DNA of 44,455 nucleotides, from the NCBI GenBank assembly GCA_017961015.1, contig JAGCYC010000001.1, forward strand, positions 1-44,455, given 5' to 3'. The notes beneath the pieces are model-generated. The model had not been told where the DNA came from and did no database searches. It was given only the letters and a program-made list of their open reading frames with translations. A program made the position numbers and the translations under genes. Source of the stretch: Bacteroidales bacterium (GTDB taxonomy: Bacteria; Bacteroidota; Bacteroidia; Bacteroidales; UBA932). Below are positions 23,384 through 33,061 of this stretch, in pieces; the first letter of the stretch is position 1, and the number at the start of each line of letters is the position of its first letter.

Positions 23384-25705
23384 TTAGAACACGTCGGGTT
23401 CACTCTTGGGAGTGTTGTCCTCCTGGAAACGGGGCTTGCGGGGGCCGTCGCGGCGAGGGCCTCTGTCTCCGCCTTCACGACGGGGACCGCGGTCCTTGCG
23501 ATCACCCTCGCGGCGGGGTCCGCGATCACCCCTGGGGGCGCGCTTGGGCTCCACATAGCCTTCGGGCTTTTCAGTGAGGGCACGCATCGAAAGACGCATC
23601 TTGCCGGTCTTGGCGTCAATTTCGAGGAGCTTTACATCCACCTCGTCGCCAACTTTGAGCACATCTTCCACCTTGTCGGTCTTGGTCCAGGCAATCTCGC
23701 TCACGTGAAGCAGGCCTTCCTTACCGGGCAGGATTTCGATGAAAGCACCGAATTCGAGGATGCTCACCACCTTGCCGTGGTACACCTGACCGGCCTCGGG
23801 CACGGCGCAGATGTCCTTGATGCGCTGCAGTGCGGTATCCATACTCTGCTTGTCGGTACCGAAGATGTCAACGACACCCTTGGTGGTTCCGTCGCCCAGT
23901 CCGGCGTCCACTTCTTCGATGGTGATTGTGGTGCCGGTTTCCTTCTGCAGGCCCTGGATGGTTTCTCCACCCTTGCCGATGATGGCGCCGATGAACTCGG
24001 AAGCCACCTCGATCTGGACCATACGGGGAACGAAGGGTTTGTAGTCCTCGCGGGGCTCGGCGATGGTCTTGAGCATTTCGCCCATAATGTGGAGGCGTCC
24101 CTGACGGGCCTGCTCCAGGGCTTTCTCGAGCACTTCGTAGCTCAGGCCGTCCACCTTGATGTCCATCTGGGTGGCGGTGATGCCGTCCTTGGTGCCGGTT
24201 ACCTTGAAGTCCATATCTCCGAGGTGGTCTTCGTCACCCAGGATATCGGTGAGGATGGCATAACGGTCGTTGGGACGCTCGGCATCGGTGATAAGGCCCA
24301 TAGCCACACCGGCCACCGGCTTGCTTATCTTGACGCCTGCATCCATCAGGGCCAGGCAGCCGCCGCAGACCGAAGCCATAGACGAAGAGCCGTTGGACTC
24401 GAGGATATCGGAAACTACGCGCACTGCGTAGGGGAATTCGGGAGCCGTGGGGATCACGGGCTTGAGGGCGCGCATCGCAAGGTTGCCGTGGCCGATTTCG
24501 CGGCGTCCGGTGCTCCTCTGGGGCTTTGCCTCGCCGGTGGCGAAAGGAGGGAAGTTGTAGTGCAGTACGAACTGCTGGTCTTCCTGGATAAGGACTTCGT
24601 CCATCTCCTTCATATCCAGCTTGGTACCGAGGGTTACGGTAGCCAGGGACTGGGTTTCACCGCGGGTGAAGATGGCGCTGCCGTGGGCGCAGGGCAGGTA
24701 GTCTACCTCGCACCAGATGGGGCGCACCTCGTTGGTGGCGCGGCCGTCCAGGCGCTTGCCTTCGTCAAGGATAAGGTTGCGCATAGCTTCCTTCTCCACG
24801 GCGTGGTAGTAACGGTCTACCATAGCGGCCTTGGCCTCCTGGTCCTCTTCGGACAGGGTGGCAAGGAATTCGGCCTTGATGGCCTCGAAACCGTCTTCCC
24901 TCTCGTGCTTGGGACGGGCGCTGCCTGCGAGGGCGTAGCACTTGTCATAGCAGAAAGCGTGGACGGCGGCCTTCAGGGCTTCGTCTTCCTCGTCGTGAGG
25001 GTAGTCCCTCTTGTTGACGTCGGTGCCAAGATCGTGCATCAGTTCCTTCTGCACGCGGCAGTGCTTCTTTATCTCTTCGTGGGCGAACTTGATGGCTTCC
25101 AGCATATCGTGCTCGGAAACTTCCTTCATTTCGCCTTCAACCATCATAATGTTCTCCTCGGTGGCGGCGACCATCAGGTCAAGGTCGGCCCTGGCACCGT
25201 CGGCAAAACCGGGGTTGATTACGAACTGGCCGTCGATACGGGCAACCCTGACCTCGGAAACGGGGCCTCCGAAGGGAAGGTCGGAGCTTGCAAGGGCGGC
25301 CGATGCGGCGAGGCCTGCGAGGGCGTCCGGCTGGATGTCCTTTTCGGCCGATATAAGATTGATGTTAACGAAAACTTCCAGGTGGAAATCGTCCGGCCAC
25401 AGGGGACGGATGGGACGGTCTACCAGGCGGGCGATGAGAACCTCATAGTCCGAGGGACGGCTCTCCCTCTTGAGGAATCCGCCGGGGAAACGTCCTGCGG
25501 CATAATACTTCTCGCGATAGTCTACGGTGAGGGGCATAAAGTCGGTACCCTCTTTCACTTCCTTGGCGCAGGTGACAGTGGCAAGGAGCATAGTCCCGCC
25601 CATCTTCACCACCGCCGAGCCGGCGGCCTGCTTGGCCAGTTTGCCGGTCTCGATCTCGATTACCCGTCCGTCGGGCAGCTCGATGGTCTTTTTGATGATG
25701 TTCAT
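23384..25705 (-). CDS. pnp: Polyribonucleotide nucleotidyltransferase
   Basis: 773 residues. PNPase is a trimeric phosphorolytic 3'-5' exoribonuclease. Two RNase PH domains span about 1-230 and 310-555. They are followed by a KH domain ([16 protein letters not shown]), an S1 domain ([18 protein letters not shown]) and an Arg/Gly/Asp-rich tail of about 60 residues with RGPRREG repeats. The tail is common in Bacteroidetes PNPases and probably binds RNA. rpsO lies upstream with a terminator between, a common pnp-rpsO pairing. Confidence 0.96.
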   Translation of the reverse strand: MNIIKKTIELPDGRVIEIETGKLAKQAAGSAVVKMGGTMLLATVTCAKEVKEGTDFMPLTVDYREKYYAAGRFPGGFLKRESRPSDYEVLIARLVDRPIRPLWPDDFHLEVFVNINLISAEKDIQPDALAGLAASAALASSDLPFGGPVSEVRVARIDGQFVINPGFADGARADLDLMVAATEENIMMVEGEMKEVSEHDMLEAIKFAHEEIKKHCRVQKELMHDLGTDVNKRDYPHDEEDEALKAAVHAFCYDKCYALAGSARPKHEREDGFEAIKAEFLATLSEEDQEAKAAMVDRYYHAVEKEAMRNLILDEGKRLDGRATNEVRPIWCEVDYLPCAHGSAIFTRGETQSLATVTLGTKLDMKEMDEVLIQEDQQFVLHYNFPPFATGEAKPQRSTGRREIGHGNLAMRALKPVIPTAPEFPYAVRVVSDILESNGSSSMASVCGGCLALMDAGVKISKPVAGVAMGLITDAERPNDRYAILTDILGDEDHLGDMDFKVTGTKDGITATQMDIKVDGLSYEVLEKALEQARQGRLHIMGEMLKTIAEPREDYKPFVPRMVQIEVASEFIGAIIGKGGETIQGLQKETGTTITIEEVDAGLGDGTTKGVVDIFGTDKQSMDTALQRIKDICAVPEAGQVYHGKVVSILEFGAFIEILPGKEGLLHVSEIAWTKTDKVEDVLKVGDEVDVKLLEIDAKTGKMRLSMRALTEKPEGYVEPKRAPRGDRGPRREGDRKDRGPRREGGDRGPRRDGPRKPRFQEDNTPKSEPDVF

Positions 25706-25767
25706 TACTTCTTTATTACGTCTTTATCTTCAACGATTCCCGGCCAATCCGGAAATCTCATTTTTCG

Positions 25768-25806
25768 AAAAAAGGGGGAGGAATCTCTCAATCGATCCCT
25801 GCCCCC
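25768..25806 (-). terminator. rpsO terminator
   Basis: On the minus strand GGGGGCAGGGATC pairs imperfectly with GATTCCTCCCCC, followed by a run of six T. It separates rpsO from pnp. Confidence 0.75.
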
Positions 25807-25823
25807 GTGTTTTTTCCTTGAAC

Positions 25824-26099
25824 CTATCGGCGGAGACCCAGCTCCTTGACGATAGCCCTGTATCTCTCGATGTCAACGCTCTGAAGGTAATTCAGCAGTT
25901 GACGGCGCTTGCTGACCAGGCGAAGAAGACTGCGGCGCGTTGCGACGTCCTTCTTGTTCTTCTTCACGTGCTCCGTAAGGTGAGCGATACGGTAGGAAAA
26001 TAAAGCAACCTGACTCTCAGGAGAGCCGGTGTCCTTATTGGACTTCCCGTACTTCGCGAAAATCTCTTGCTTTTTCTCAGGCTGTAAATATTCTGCCAT
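25824..26099 (-). CDS. rpsO: 30S ribosomal protein S15
   Basis: 91 residues, normal for S15 (89). Signature segments are [22 protein letters not shown] and [19 protein letters not shown]15 binds 16S rRNA and in several bacteria represses its own translation; I see no clear regulatory fold in the leader of about 30 nt. It has its own promoter. Confidence 0.97.
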   Translation of the reverse strand: MAEYLQPEKKQEIFAKYGKSNKDTGSPESQVALFSYRIAHLTEHVKKNKKDVATRRSLLRLVSKRRQLLNYLQSVDIERYRAIVKELGLRR

Positions 26100-26131
26100 G
26101 ATGCAATGAGTTTAAAAATTAATTTAGCCCG

Positions 26132-26162
26132 CAAATTTACGGCTTTTTTCCGGATTTGCAAA
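26132..26162 (-). promoter_or_regulatory. rpsO promoter
   Basis: TTTG (26159-26162), an exact 19-nt spacer and TAAATTTG (26132-26139) on the minus strand. Confidence 0.75.
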
Positions 26163-26209
26163 ACAATTTTCAATGTTGAAAACTATTATAGAAAAAGTGT
26201 CGGAGGTGG

Positions 26210-26240
26210 TTGCCAAGTGCCAAAAAGATTTGTATATTTG
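26210..26240 (+). promoter_or_regulatory. Promoter of the fimbria-like operon
   Basis: TTG (26210-26212), a 20-nt spacer and TATATTTG (26233-26240), 22 nt before the ATG at 26263. Confidence 0.65.
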
Positions 26241-26262
26241 TAGACCAATTACAGGTTGGAAT

Positions 26263-27564
26263 ATGAGATTAAAAGCACAGATACACGCCTTGGCCGCTTC
26301 CCTGCTGGTTTTGCTGGTATCGGCCCCGGCAGGGCTTAACGCCCAGTCTGCACCCGAACCCGTGTCCGTGTACTTCCGGCAGGGCGAATCCACATTCGAC
26401 CCTTCCTACCACGACAACGGGAAACGGCTGGACTCCCTGCTCCTGAGTCTTCCTCCTCAGGACGATCTAATGCAGGTGATTCTGGCCGGTTCTTCTTCTC
26501 CGGAAGGCTCGCGTGCGGGCAATGTCCGCCTGTCGGACAAACGTAATGCATCCCTTGCCAAGTATCTTCAGGATATCGGCCTCGGAGAGATTCCTACCGA
26601 ATCCCGCTTCGTGGACTCCGACTGGGGTATTCCGCTTCAGCTGGCGCAGCAGGACCAGGACCTTCCTTCCCGCGACTGGGCCCTGGAGGTTATCGAAGCC
26701 CAGAACCTGACCCGCCTTCGCTCCAACAAGACGGTATACAACTACGTGTACGAGCACTATTTCCCCGAAATGAGGATGACCCGTGTCTCGTTCGTGGTTG
26801 CAGAACCGGACCCCGAAGAGGAGCAGGTGGAAATTGCTATGGACCTTCCCATAGAGGTGGAGGAAATCGAGGTCCAGAAGGTGGAAACTCCCGCCGAACC
26901 CGAGCCCGAACCCGAACCGGAACCGCAACCCGAGCCGGAACCGGAACCCGTGGCAGAGCCTGAACCGGAACCGGAACCCGAGCCTGTCAAAGAGCCCGAG
27001 CCCGCTCCCGCCTGGATCCCCACGGTTGAACCCGCCCCAGCAGTACGCGAGGCCGATTCCCACTGGTATCTCAAGACCAATCTCGCCACTTATTTCGTAA
27101 CCCTCACTCCAAACCTGGGAGTGGAGTTCGAGTTCGGCGACCATATCTCCCTTTCGCTTCCTTTCTATTATTCCGCGCTTGACTGGTTCGTTTCCACCAT
27201 CAAGTTCAGGGTGATGGCCACCCAGCCGGAAGCCCGCTGGTGGTTCCGCGACGGAAGCTTCCTGGGTCCCTTCGTGGGCCTTCACGGCACCCTGGCCTGG
27301 TACAACATAGCCCTGGGAGGGGATTACCGCTATCAGGACCACGGCAGCAACACGCCTTCACTGGGCGGCGGCCTCACTTTCGGCTGGAAGTTCCGCGTCA
27401 CCCGTCGCCTGGGTCTGGAACTTTCTGTTGGCGGAGGCCTCCTGCCTCTCAACTACGACAAGTTCTACAATGTGGAAAACGGCCGCTTCATCGAAAACGG
27501 AAGTTACAACTGGATCGGCCCGGACCACGTGGGAGTAAGCTTAACCTATCAGTTTGACCTGTAG
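26263..27564 (+). CDS. DUF3575 outer-membrane protein with OmpA-like N-terminus
   Basis: 433 residues. A signal peptide ends near LNAQ. Residues of about 30-180 resemble the DUF3868/OmpA-like periplasmic module (VYFRQGESTFD..., then an ...SSPEG..N..LS..R..SLAKYL segment). Residues of about 205-260 are a Pro-Glu repeat linker. The last 165 residues are a DUF3575 beta-barrel-type domain (WYLKTNLA...LTPNLGVEFEFG, ending VSLTYQF). Proteins of this kind head many Bacteroidales fimbrial operons. I take the start at 26263, where the signal peptide begins. Confidence 0.82.
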   Translation: MRLKAQIHALAASLLVLLVSAPAGLNAQSAPEPVSVYFRQGESTFDPSYHDNGKRLDSLLLSLPPQDDLMQVILAGSSSPEGSRAGNVRLSDKRNASLAKYLQDIGLGEIPTESRFVDSDWGIPLQLAQQDQDLPSRDWALEVIEAQNLTRLRSNKTVYNYVYEHYFPEMRMTRVSFVVAEPDPEEEQVEIAMDLPIEVEEIEVQKVETPAEPEPEPEPEPQPEPEPEPVAEPEPEPEPEPVKEPEPAPAWIPTVEPAPAVREADSHWYLKTNLATYFVTLTPNLGVEFEFGDHISLSLPFYYSALDWFVSTIKFRVMATQPEARWWFRDGSFLGPFVGLHGTLAWYNIALGGDYRYQDHGSNTPSLGGGLTFGWKFRVTRRLGLELSVGGGLLPLNYDKFYNVENGRFIENGSYNWIGPDHVGVSLTYQFDL

Positions 27565-27567
27565 AAA

Positions 27568-28524
27568 ATGAAAAGATTCCTCATACTTACAGGCATTGTC
27601 CTTGCCCTAGCCTCCTGCAACATCCACGAGTGGCCGGAGGGCGAGAGGCTCAACCCCTACATACAGGTAGATCTCAACCTGAAGTTCCAGGAAGATATAC
27701 CTATATATAAAGATGTAGCGGCCGAGGATGTCAGGGCCAATGCCGATGTCCGCCGTCGCGTGACCATCAACGTCTACAAGCTCCTGCCGGACGGCAGCAT
27801 CCCCGAGGATGCCACCCCTCAGCACAGTTACGAGTTCTACGGAGACCGTACCACCTTCAGTTTCAGGGTTCCTTCGGCCTCGTACCGCATTATGGCCTGG
27901 GCCGATTACTCCGCCGGTATGGCCGGATGGTGGGACGCCTCCAAGTTCCAGGGCATCAAGCTCAAGTACAGGACCCACGAGGGCAACAACGAGGGCCTGA
28001 GGGCTTTCAGAGGCATTGTGGACGCCAACCTGGAAGGCCTGAAGAACGGCAACGACCGTGTGACCCTGGATATGGATATGATAATGCCGATGGCCAAGTT
28101 CCGCATCATTTCCACCGACAAGGCCGAACTCAAGGCCCGTATGGAAACCGACAACCTGGACTTCTCGCAGTTCGTCGTCAAGCTCCGCTACGCCCAGTTT
28201 ATGCCCAACAGCTTCGGTATGTTCCACGACAAACCCGTGGACTCCGAGGCCGGTGTCAGCTTCGTCACCAAGGTAATTGAATCGGCCGACGGAAACGTGG
28301 ACCTGGGCTTCGACTATGTGCTCATCAACGGTAAGGAAACCGCGGTTCCCGTAGCAGTAGAACTCTACAACAAGGCCGGGAAACTGCTCAATACCACGAC
28401 GGTGAACATCCCTCTTCTGCGCTCCCACCTCACCATAGTGCGCGGAGCCTTCTTTACCACCCAGTCGGCCTCCGGAATCACCATCAATCCGGGCTTCGAC
28501 GGTTCATTCACAGTAGAAATCTAA
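27568..28524 (+). CDS. FimB/Mfa2-like or DUF6562 fimbrial lipoprotein
   Basis: 318 residues, with a lipoprotein signal ending LASC. The rest is all-beta and resembles the anchor/assembly proteins of Bacteroidales fimbriae (DUF6562 or FimB/Mfa2-like). The FRVPSASYRIMAWADY segment is characteristic. It begins 3 bp after the DUF3575 gene and precedes two similar genes, so it may anchor or terminate a surface fibre. Confidence 0.7.
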   Translation: MKRFLILTGIVLALASCNIHEWPEGERLNPYIQVDLNLKFQEDIPIYKDVAAEDVRANADVRRRVTINVYKLLPDGSIPEDATPQHSYEFYGDRTTFSFRVPSASYRIMAWADYSAGMAGWWDASKFQGIKLKYRTHEGNNEGLRAFRGIVDANLEGLKNGNDRVTLDMDMIMPMAKFRIISTDKAELKARMETDNLDFSQFVVKLRYAQFMPNSFGMFHDKPVDSEAGVSFVTKVIESADGNVDLGFDYVLINGKETAVPVAVELYNKAGKLLNTTTVNIPLLRSHLTIVRGAFFTTQSASGITINPGFDGSFTVEI

Positions 28525-28527
28525 GCC

Positions 28528-29424
28528 ATGAAAGTACGCAATATAATATTGGTATCCATCCTTGCTGCTTTCGCGGCGGCATCCTGCGCCAAGACCTCTC
28601 CCGAGGCCGGTCTTCCTTCCAAGGCCGCAGAAGGGGAGGGCGAAAGCGTCACCCTTACTTTCAGTACCGGAGTCCAGACCCGTTCCTCCTTTGACAACGG
28701 CAGCTCCGCTACGGTCCTGGAAGTGTTTGCCTTCAATTCCGACGGCACCTATTATCCCTTGCTCAAGCCGTCGGTGACACCCGTACGCGAAGGCAATACC
28801 TTCTCCTGCAGCCTTACAGTGGTAAAAGGCCTGTCCTACAAATTCGTCTTCGTGGCCCATTCCGGCGAGGGCGCCCTGGTCTTCCATCCGGAGGAATCGG
28901 CCCCCTATATGCAGCTGGACTACGAACACCTGAACGTGAATTCCGCCAAGGACGATGCCTTCTGGGGCAGCGCCACCTGGCAGAGCGGCAACCCCACAAC
29001 CATCAGCGTGGAGCTCAAACGGCCCTTCGCCCAGGTAAATGTCCTTTCATCGGCCGATGACCAGGCCCGCGCCCTTGCAGCCGGGCTTACCGCCGCGGAA
29101 CTCGCATCCCTGAGCACCGGTCTTACCGTAGCTAACCTCCCCGACAGGCTGAACCTCCTGGACGGCTCTGTCTCCGGGGCCTACAGCGGCACTTTCCCGC
29201 TGGCCACCCGTCCCTCGGAAACTTATCTGGACGGCTTCCAGTGGCTCTGCTCCTGCTTCGTACTGGCACCGGCCTCTCCCCAGAGCTGGCAGTTGACCTT
29301 CTGTTGCAGCACCGGCCGCGGAACCATACTGCGCAATTTGCCCGCAAGCCAGTTTGCGGCTAACCATAACACCGATTTCAAGGGCTATATCCTTTCGCCC
29401 GACGGAACCATTACCTTGCTATAA
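28528..29424 (+). CDS. Fimbrillin-like (DUF6562-type) lipoprotein
   Basis: 298 residues with the lipobox AASC. Its plan (TLTFSTGVQTRSSF..., then LEVFAFNSDGTYYPLL, then an ELKRPFAQVNVL strand) matches the N-terminal part of the next gene's product closely in order, so both probably derive from one ancestral fimbrillin-like domain. It begins 3 bp after the preceding gene. Confidence 0.7.
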   Translation: MKVRNIILVSILAAFAAASCAKTSPEAGLPSKAAEGEGESVTLTFSTGVQTRSSFDNGSSATVLEVFAFNSDGTYYPLLKPSVTPVREGNTFSCSLTVVKGLSYKFVFVAHSGEGALVFHPEESAPYMQLDYEHLNVNSAKDDAFWGSATWQSGNPTTISVELKRPFAQVNVLSSADDQARALAAGLTAAELASLSTGLTVANLPDRLNLLDGSVSGAYSGTFPLATRPSETYLDGFQWLCSCFVLAPASPQSWQLTFCCSTGRGTILRNLPASQFAANHNTDFKGYILSPDGTITLL

Positions 29425-29446
29425 ACTAATTCAATCTCATATATTT

Positions 29447-32400
29447 ATGAAAAAAATCTTTCTTGCTTTAATCGCTGCTGCGGCTGTGTTCGCAGTCGGC
29501 TGCTCCAAGGAGACAGACGTGCGCAAGGCAGAGCTCAAGGGCCCTTCCGCCACAGTTTCCTTCGATCTTAACTTCTCGGGCATCGCCACACGTGCCTTTG
29601 CCGATGGCCAGTCCGTGAACCAGCTGTACGTCGGCGTGTACAACGAAGACGGTACCTATTATCCTACGGTTTCCGCCGCCACCACTCCCATCGCAGTGAG
29701 CGCCGGTACCGCAACGTTCCAGGCCAACCTCGTAAAGGGTATCAGCTACAAGATTGTATTCTGGGCCCAGAAGGGTGGAAACGGTGTCTATGCCATCGAC
29801 TTCCCCGGAAAGAAAGTGAGCGCCAACTACGCCTCCGTCGTTGCCAACAACGAGGCTCTGGACGCTTTCTACGCAGTCGTCTCCATCGACAACCTGCAGG
29901 AAGCCCTCACCAAGACCGTGGAGCTCAAGCGCCCCCTGGCTCAGATCAATGTCCTGGCTAAGGACAGCGACGTTGCCGATGCCGCCAAACTCAACGGTAT
30001 GCACTGCACCGCCAGCTCCTTCGTCGTGGACGGTGTGAAGCCCGAGCTCAACCTCATCACCGGCGCCCTCCAGGGCACCGAGGCTGCCGTGACCTTCTCT
30101 GCAGCCGCCTGCAACGAGGCCACCATCCTTGACGGCTACAGCTATGTGGGTATGACCTACATCCTTGCCGCCGCCGACAACGAGCCCAACAAGAAAGTCA
30201 CCATCGGAGTAAATCTTGCCGATAACGCCCAGCAGACCTACAGCAATAGCTTCGACGTGGAGAACGTTCCCGTACGCAGGAACTTCCGCACCAACATCGT
30301 CGGTAACGTGTTCACCGCCGGCACCATCTTCAACGTAGAGGTGAAGCCCGGCTTCGACGGCACCAACACCTCCGAACTGGGCGGCGACACCATCCAGGGC
30401 GGTGTGACCGCAGTAGACACCGGCGCACTTGATCCCACAGCCAATCCCGACTTCTTCGACGGCTCCGGCAACTTCACCACCGACATTACCGTAAACGAAG
30501 GCGAGACCCTGGACTTCTCCGTGCTGGTTTCCACCGCCGGCGAGGCTCCTTCCTCCTATGCCTCCGACAATGAGGGTGTTGCCACCATCACCGCCGCCGG
30601 CCTGCTCACTGCAGTTGCTCCCGGTACTGCCAACATCACTGTCCACTACGATGCAGCTGTGGTTACCCGCGCCACCGTGCAGTATCCTGCCGCCGACGTG
30701 GTGTTCACCGTTACCGTTCCCGACGGCAGCGTAACTCCTCCGGATCCCAGCTACGAATTCACCACCATCGCCGGCCTCCTTGCCCTTGCAGAAGGCGAGC
30801 ACTCCGGAAAACTGGAGAATGTGGTAGTAACCTTCCGTCCCGAGGGTGACGACAGGTACGTCTTCATCAAGGATGCCAGCGCTTCCACCGTACTGTACCA
30901 GACCGGCAAGACTCCTGCGATCGGCCAGACCTTCTCCGGTGAAGTTACCGTAACTCTCGGCTCCTTCCACCAGGCCAAGCAGCTTACCTCCTTCAGCGGT
31001 GTCTTCGGCGGCGACGGCGCTGCAGTCGAGCCCGAGATCGTAACCCTTGCCGCAGTCGCAGCCGACTACGCCAAGTACGAGAATGCCTTCGTGAAGGTTG
31101 TGGATGCCCAGGTGGTCTCCAAGGAAAGCAAGAATATCAACGTTACCCAGGACGGCACCGCCTACATCCTCTTCGACAACAAGAACGGTATCACCGTCAA
31201 CGCCGGACAGCTCATCACCGCCATCGGTACTGTCACCAGGTACGACGCCACCGAGGAAATCAAGGTCTGGGTTGCTGCCGATGCCACCGTCCGCGATGCC
31301 GGCGGCAAGGCCACTGCCACCATCACCGCTTCCGACGTGAGCGTGGAAGTGGGCCAGACCAAGGCTATCGGCGCCACCACCAACTCCAGCGCCACCCTTT
31401 CCTATATCTCCGGCAATGAAGCCATCGCCACCGTATCGGCCGAGGGCATCGTCCAGGGTATAGCCGAAGGCTCCACCACCGTCACCATCACCGTTCCCGA
31501 GAACGATGACTTCACCGAGGCCGAGAAGGTGATCAACGTGACCGTGACCGCCGCCGGTTCAACTCCCAACTACGACTTCACGAGCATCGCCGAACTCACC
31601 GCCCTCGCTACTGGACAGAGTTATTCCGGCAAACTTGAAAACGTCGTGGTCGCCTTCGTTCCCGAAGGGGATACCAGGGACTACTTCATCAAGGATGCAA
31701 GCGGATCCACCCTTATCTATATCGATGGTTTCGGTGCAAAGGTGGGTCAGACCTTCTCCGGTGAGGTTACCGTAACTCTGGGTGTTTACCAGAATGTCCC
31801 TCAGATTACTGCTTTCGGCGGCACTTTCACCGGCGCCGAAGCTGAAGTAGAGCCTGAGATTGTCACCCTGTCCCAGCTGGTGGGCAACTTCAATAAATAC
31901 CAGAACGCCTTTGTGAAGGTGGTCGATGCCGATGTGGTTTCCAAGTCCAGCAAGAACATCAATGTGACTCAGGGTACTGCCAGCTATATCATTTTCGACA
32001 ACAAGAACGGCATTACCGTCGAAGCAGGAAACAAGATTACTGCGAAGGGTACCATTACCAAGTACAACAGCACTGAGGAACTCAAGGTTTGGGTAGCAAC
32101 TGACGCCACTGTCACTGCAGAAGGCCCTGCCACCCAGCATCTCAGCTTCAGCCCGACTTCCCTTGTGGCTACCCTCGGCAGCTCCTTCACCGAGCCCACC
32201 CTTTCCGGTGCAATGACCACCGTCACCTACAGCTCTTCCAACGAGGCTGTAGCTACCGTAGATCCCTCGACCGGTGCCCTTACCCTGGTAGCTGCCGGTT
32301 CCGCCACCATCACCGCTACCGCTGTAGCCACTGCCGACTATAAGGAAGGCACCGCCTCCTATGCTCTGACAGTTATGTCTGCCGGTCAGACCGTCGTATG

Positions 32401-32860
32401 GGCGAAGAAGGCTCTGTCCGAGATCAAGGACGGCGACGTAGTCGTTCTGGTTCAGGGTGATGCCTTTGCTATGTCTAATAATAATGGCACTTCCACAGCT
32501 CCCGCAGCCGTTGCAGTTGCTCCCGCCGGTGGAGTTCTCGCTTCTCCCGCTTCAACAATTCAGTGGGTTGCCGAGGTCAGCGCCGACGGCCTCATTTTCT
32601 ACTCGAGCTCAGAAAAGACTGCATGGCTGTATTGCACCAACTCTAACAATGGACTACGCGTTGGTACCAATGACAATAAGCTGTTTACCATCACTGCGGA
32701 CGGAGATGGAGCAGGCTATCTCTATAACACTGCGACAAGCAGATGGCTTGGTGTTTACAACTCTCAGGACTGGAGGTGCTATGCCTTAACCGGTCAGGGA
32801 GCTTTCCCTCAGAACATCACTGGCCAGACCTTCTCCGCTTACGTAAAGACTATCCAGTAA
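29447..32860 (+). CDS. Large multidomain surface lipoprotein with Big_2 and OB-like repeats
   Basis: 1137 residues from the ATG at 29447; the frame runs back into the previous gene but the signal MKKIFLALIAAAAVFAVGC fixes the start. Residues of about 30-300 are DUF6562/fimbrillin-like. Big_2-like Ig domains follow at about 345-430. Two homologous OB-fold-like modules start near residues 436 and 709, 273 residues apart, with an Ig-like domain between and another after. The C-terminal 130 residues contain WLYCTNSNNGLRVGTND and SRWLGVYNSQDWRCY, a module seen at the ends of Bacteroidetes secreted proteins. It could be the tip adhesin of the fibre. The operon ends here. Confidence 0.8.
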   Translation: MKKIFLALIAAAAVFAVGCSKETDVRKAELKGPSATVSFDLNFSGIATRAFADGQSVNQLYVGVYNEDGTYYPTVSAATTPIAVSAGTATFQANLVKGISYKIVFWAQKGGNGVYAIDFPGKKVSANYASVVANNEALDAFYAVVSIDNLQEALTKTVELKRPLAQINVLAKDSDVADAAKLNGMHCTASSFVVDGVKPELNLITGALQGTEAAVTFSAAACNEATILDGYSYVGMTYILAAADNEPNKKVTIGVNLADNAQQTYSNSFDVENVPVRRNFRTNIVGNVFTAGTIFNVEVKPGFDGTNTSELGGDTIQGGVTAVDTGALDPTANPDFFDGSGNFTTDITVNEGETLDFSVLVSTAGEAPSSYASDNEGVATITAAGLLTAVAPGTANITVHYDAAVVTRATVQYPAADVVFTVTVPDGSVTPPDPSYEFTTIAGLLALAEGEHSGKLENVVVTFRPEGDDRYVFIKDASASTVLYQTGKTPAIGQTFSGEVTVTLGSFHQAKQLTSFSGVFGGDGAAVEPEIVTLAAVAADYAKYENAFVKVVDAQVVSKESKNINVTQDGTAYILFDNKNGITVNAGQLITAIGTVTRYDATEEIKVWVAADATVRDAGGKATATITASDVSVEVGQTKAIGATTNSSATLSYISGNEAIATVSAEGIVQGIAEGSTTVTITVPENDDFTEAEKVINVTVTAAGSTPNYDFTSIAELTALATGQSYSGKLENVVVAFVPEGDTRDYFIKDASGSTLIYIDGFGAKVGQTFSGEVTVTLGVYQNVPQITAFGGTFTGAEAEVEPEIVTLSQLVGNFNKYQNAFVKVVDADVVSKSSKNINVTQGTASYIIFDNKNGITVEAGNKITAKGTITKYNSTEELKVWVATDATVTAEGPATQHLSFSPTSLVATLGSSFTEPTLSGAMTTVTYSSSNEAVATVDPSTGALTLVAAGSATITATAVATADYKEGTASYALTVMSAGQTVVWAKKALSEIKDGDVVVLVQGDAFAMSNNNGTSTAPAAVAVAPAGGVLASPASTIQWVAEVSADGLIFYSSSEKTAWLYCTNSNNGLRVGTNDNKLFTITADGDGAGYLYNTATSRWLGVYNSQDWRCYALTGQGAFPQNITGQTFSAYVKTIQ

Positions 32861-32880
32861 TAATCTTTCCGCATTCTTTC

Positions 32881-32911
32881 AGCACCCCGGCATCACCGGG
32901 GTGCTTTTTTT
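32881..32911 (+). terminator. Terminator of the fimbria-like operon
   Basis: AGCACCCCGG (32881-32890) pairs perfectly with CCGGGGTGCT (32896-32905), with a 5-nt loop and a run of T. Confidence 0.92.
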
Positions 32912-32952
32912 GCCTCTGCGTAGCAGGCCGGAAACTTATCGGCCCGGGAAAA

Positions 32953-32984
32953 TTTGGAATTGTTAAAAATTCTTCCTACATTTG
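32953..32984 (+). promoter_or_regulatory. nusA operon promoter
   Basis: TTTG (32953-32956), a 20-nt spacer and TACATTTG (32977-32984), about 78 bp before the nusA ATG. Confidence 0.75.
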
Positions 32985-32988
32985 CAGA

Positions 32989-33057
32989 GTGAATGAGATA
33001 GAGGACGAGGGTCCCCTATCTTTTTTGTATATCGGACAAGAAAACAAAATACAATAA
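32989..33057 (+). CDS. Possible 22-residue leader peptide before nusA
   Basis: A GTG 4 nt after the -7 box opens a 22-codon frame (VNEIEDEGPLSF...) that ends 4 bp before nusA. It runs across the hairpin at 32996-33021. The spacing repeats the apparent leaderless arrangement of other genes here, but nothing else supports translation. It may simply be leader RNA. Confidence 0.25.
   Translation: MNEIEDEGPLSFLYIGQENKIQ
32996..33026 (+). terminator. Terminator-like attenuator in the nusA leader
   Basis: AGATAGAGGAC (32996-33006) pairs with GTCCCCTATCT (33011-33021) with one A-C mismatch and a 4-nt loop, and six T follow at 33021-33026. The hairpin lies inside the leader, between promoter and nusA. 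NusA promotes hairpin-dependent termination, so feedback on its own operon is plausible; that is inference. Confidence 0.6.
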
Positions 33058-33061
33058 TAAA

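Noticed and set aside
23378-25849. Long plus-strand open frame opposite pnp
   Set aside because: It is the antisense shadow of a GC-rich core gene, lacks any family motif, and pnp on the other strand is certain.
26890-27010. CCCGAACCGGAA-type repeats as a DNA repeat or array
   Set aside because: They encode a Pro-Glu linker inside a real protein and are not separate repeats.
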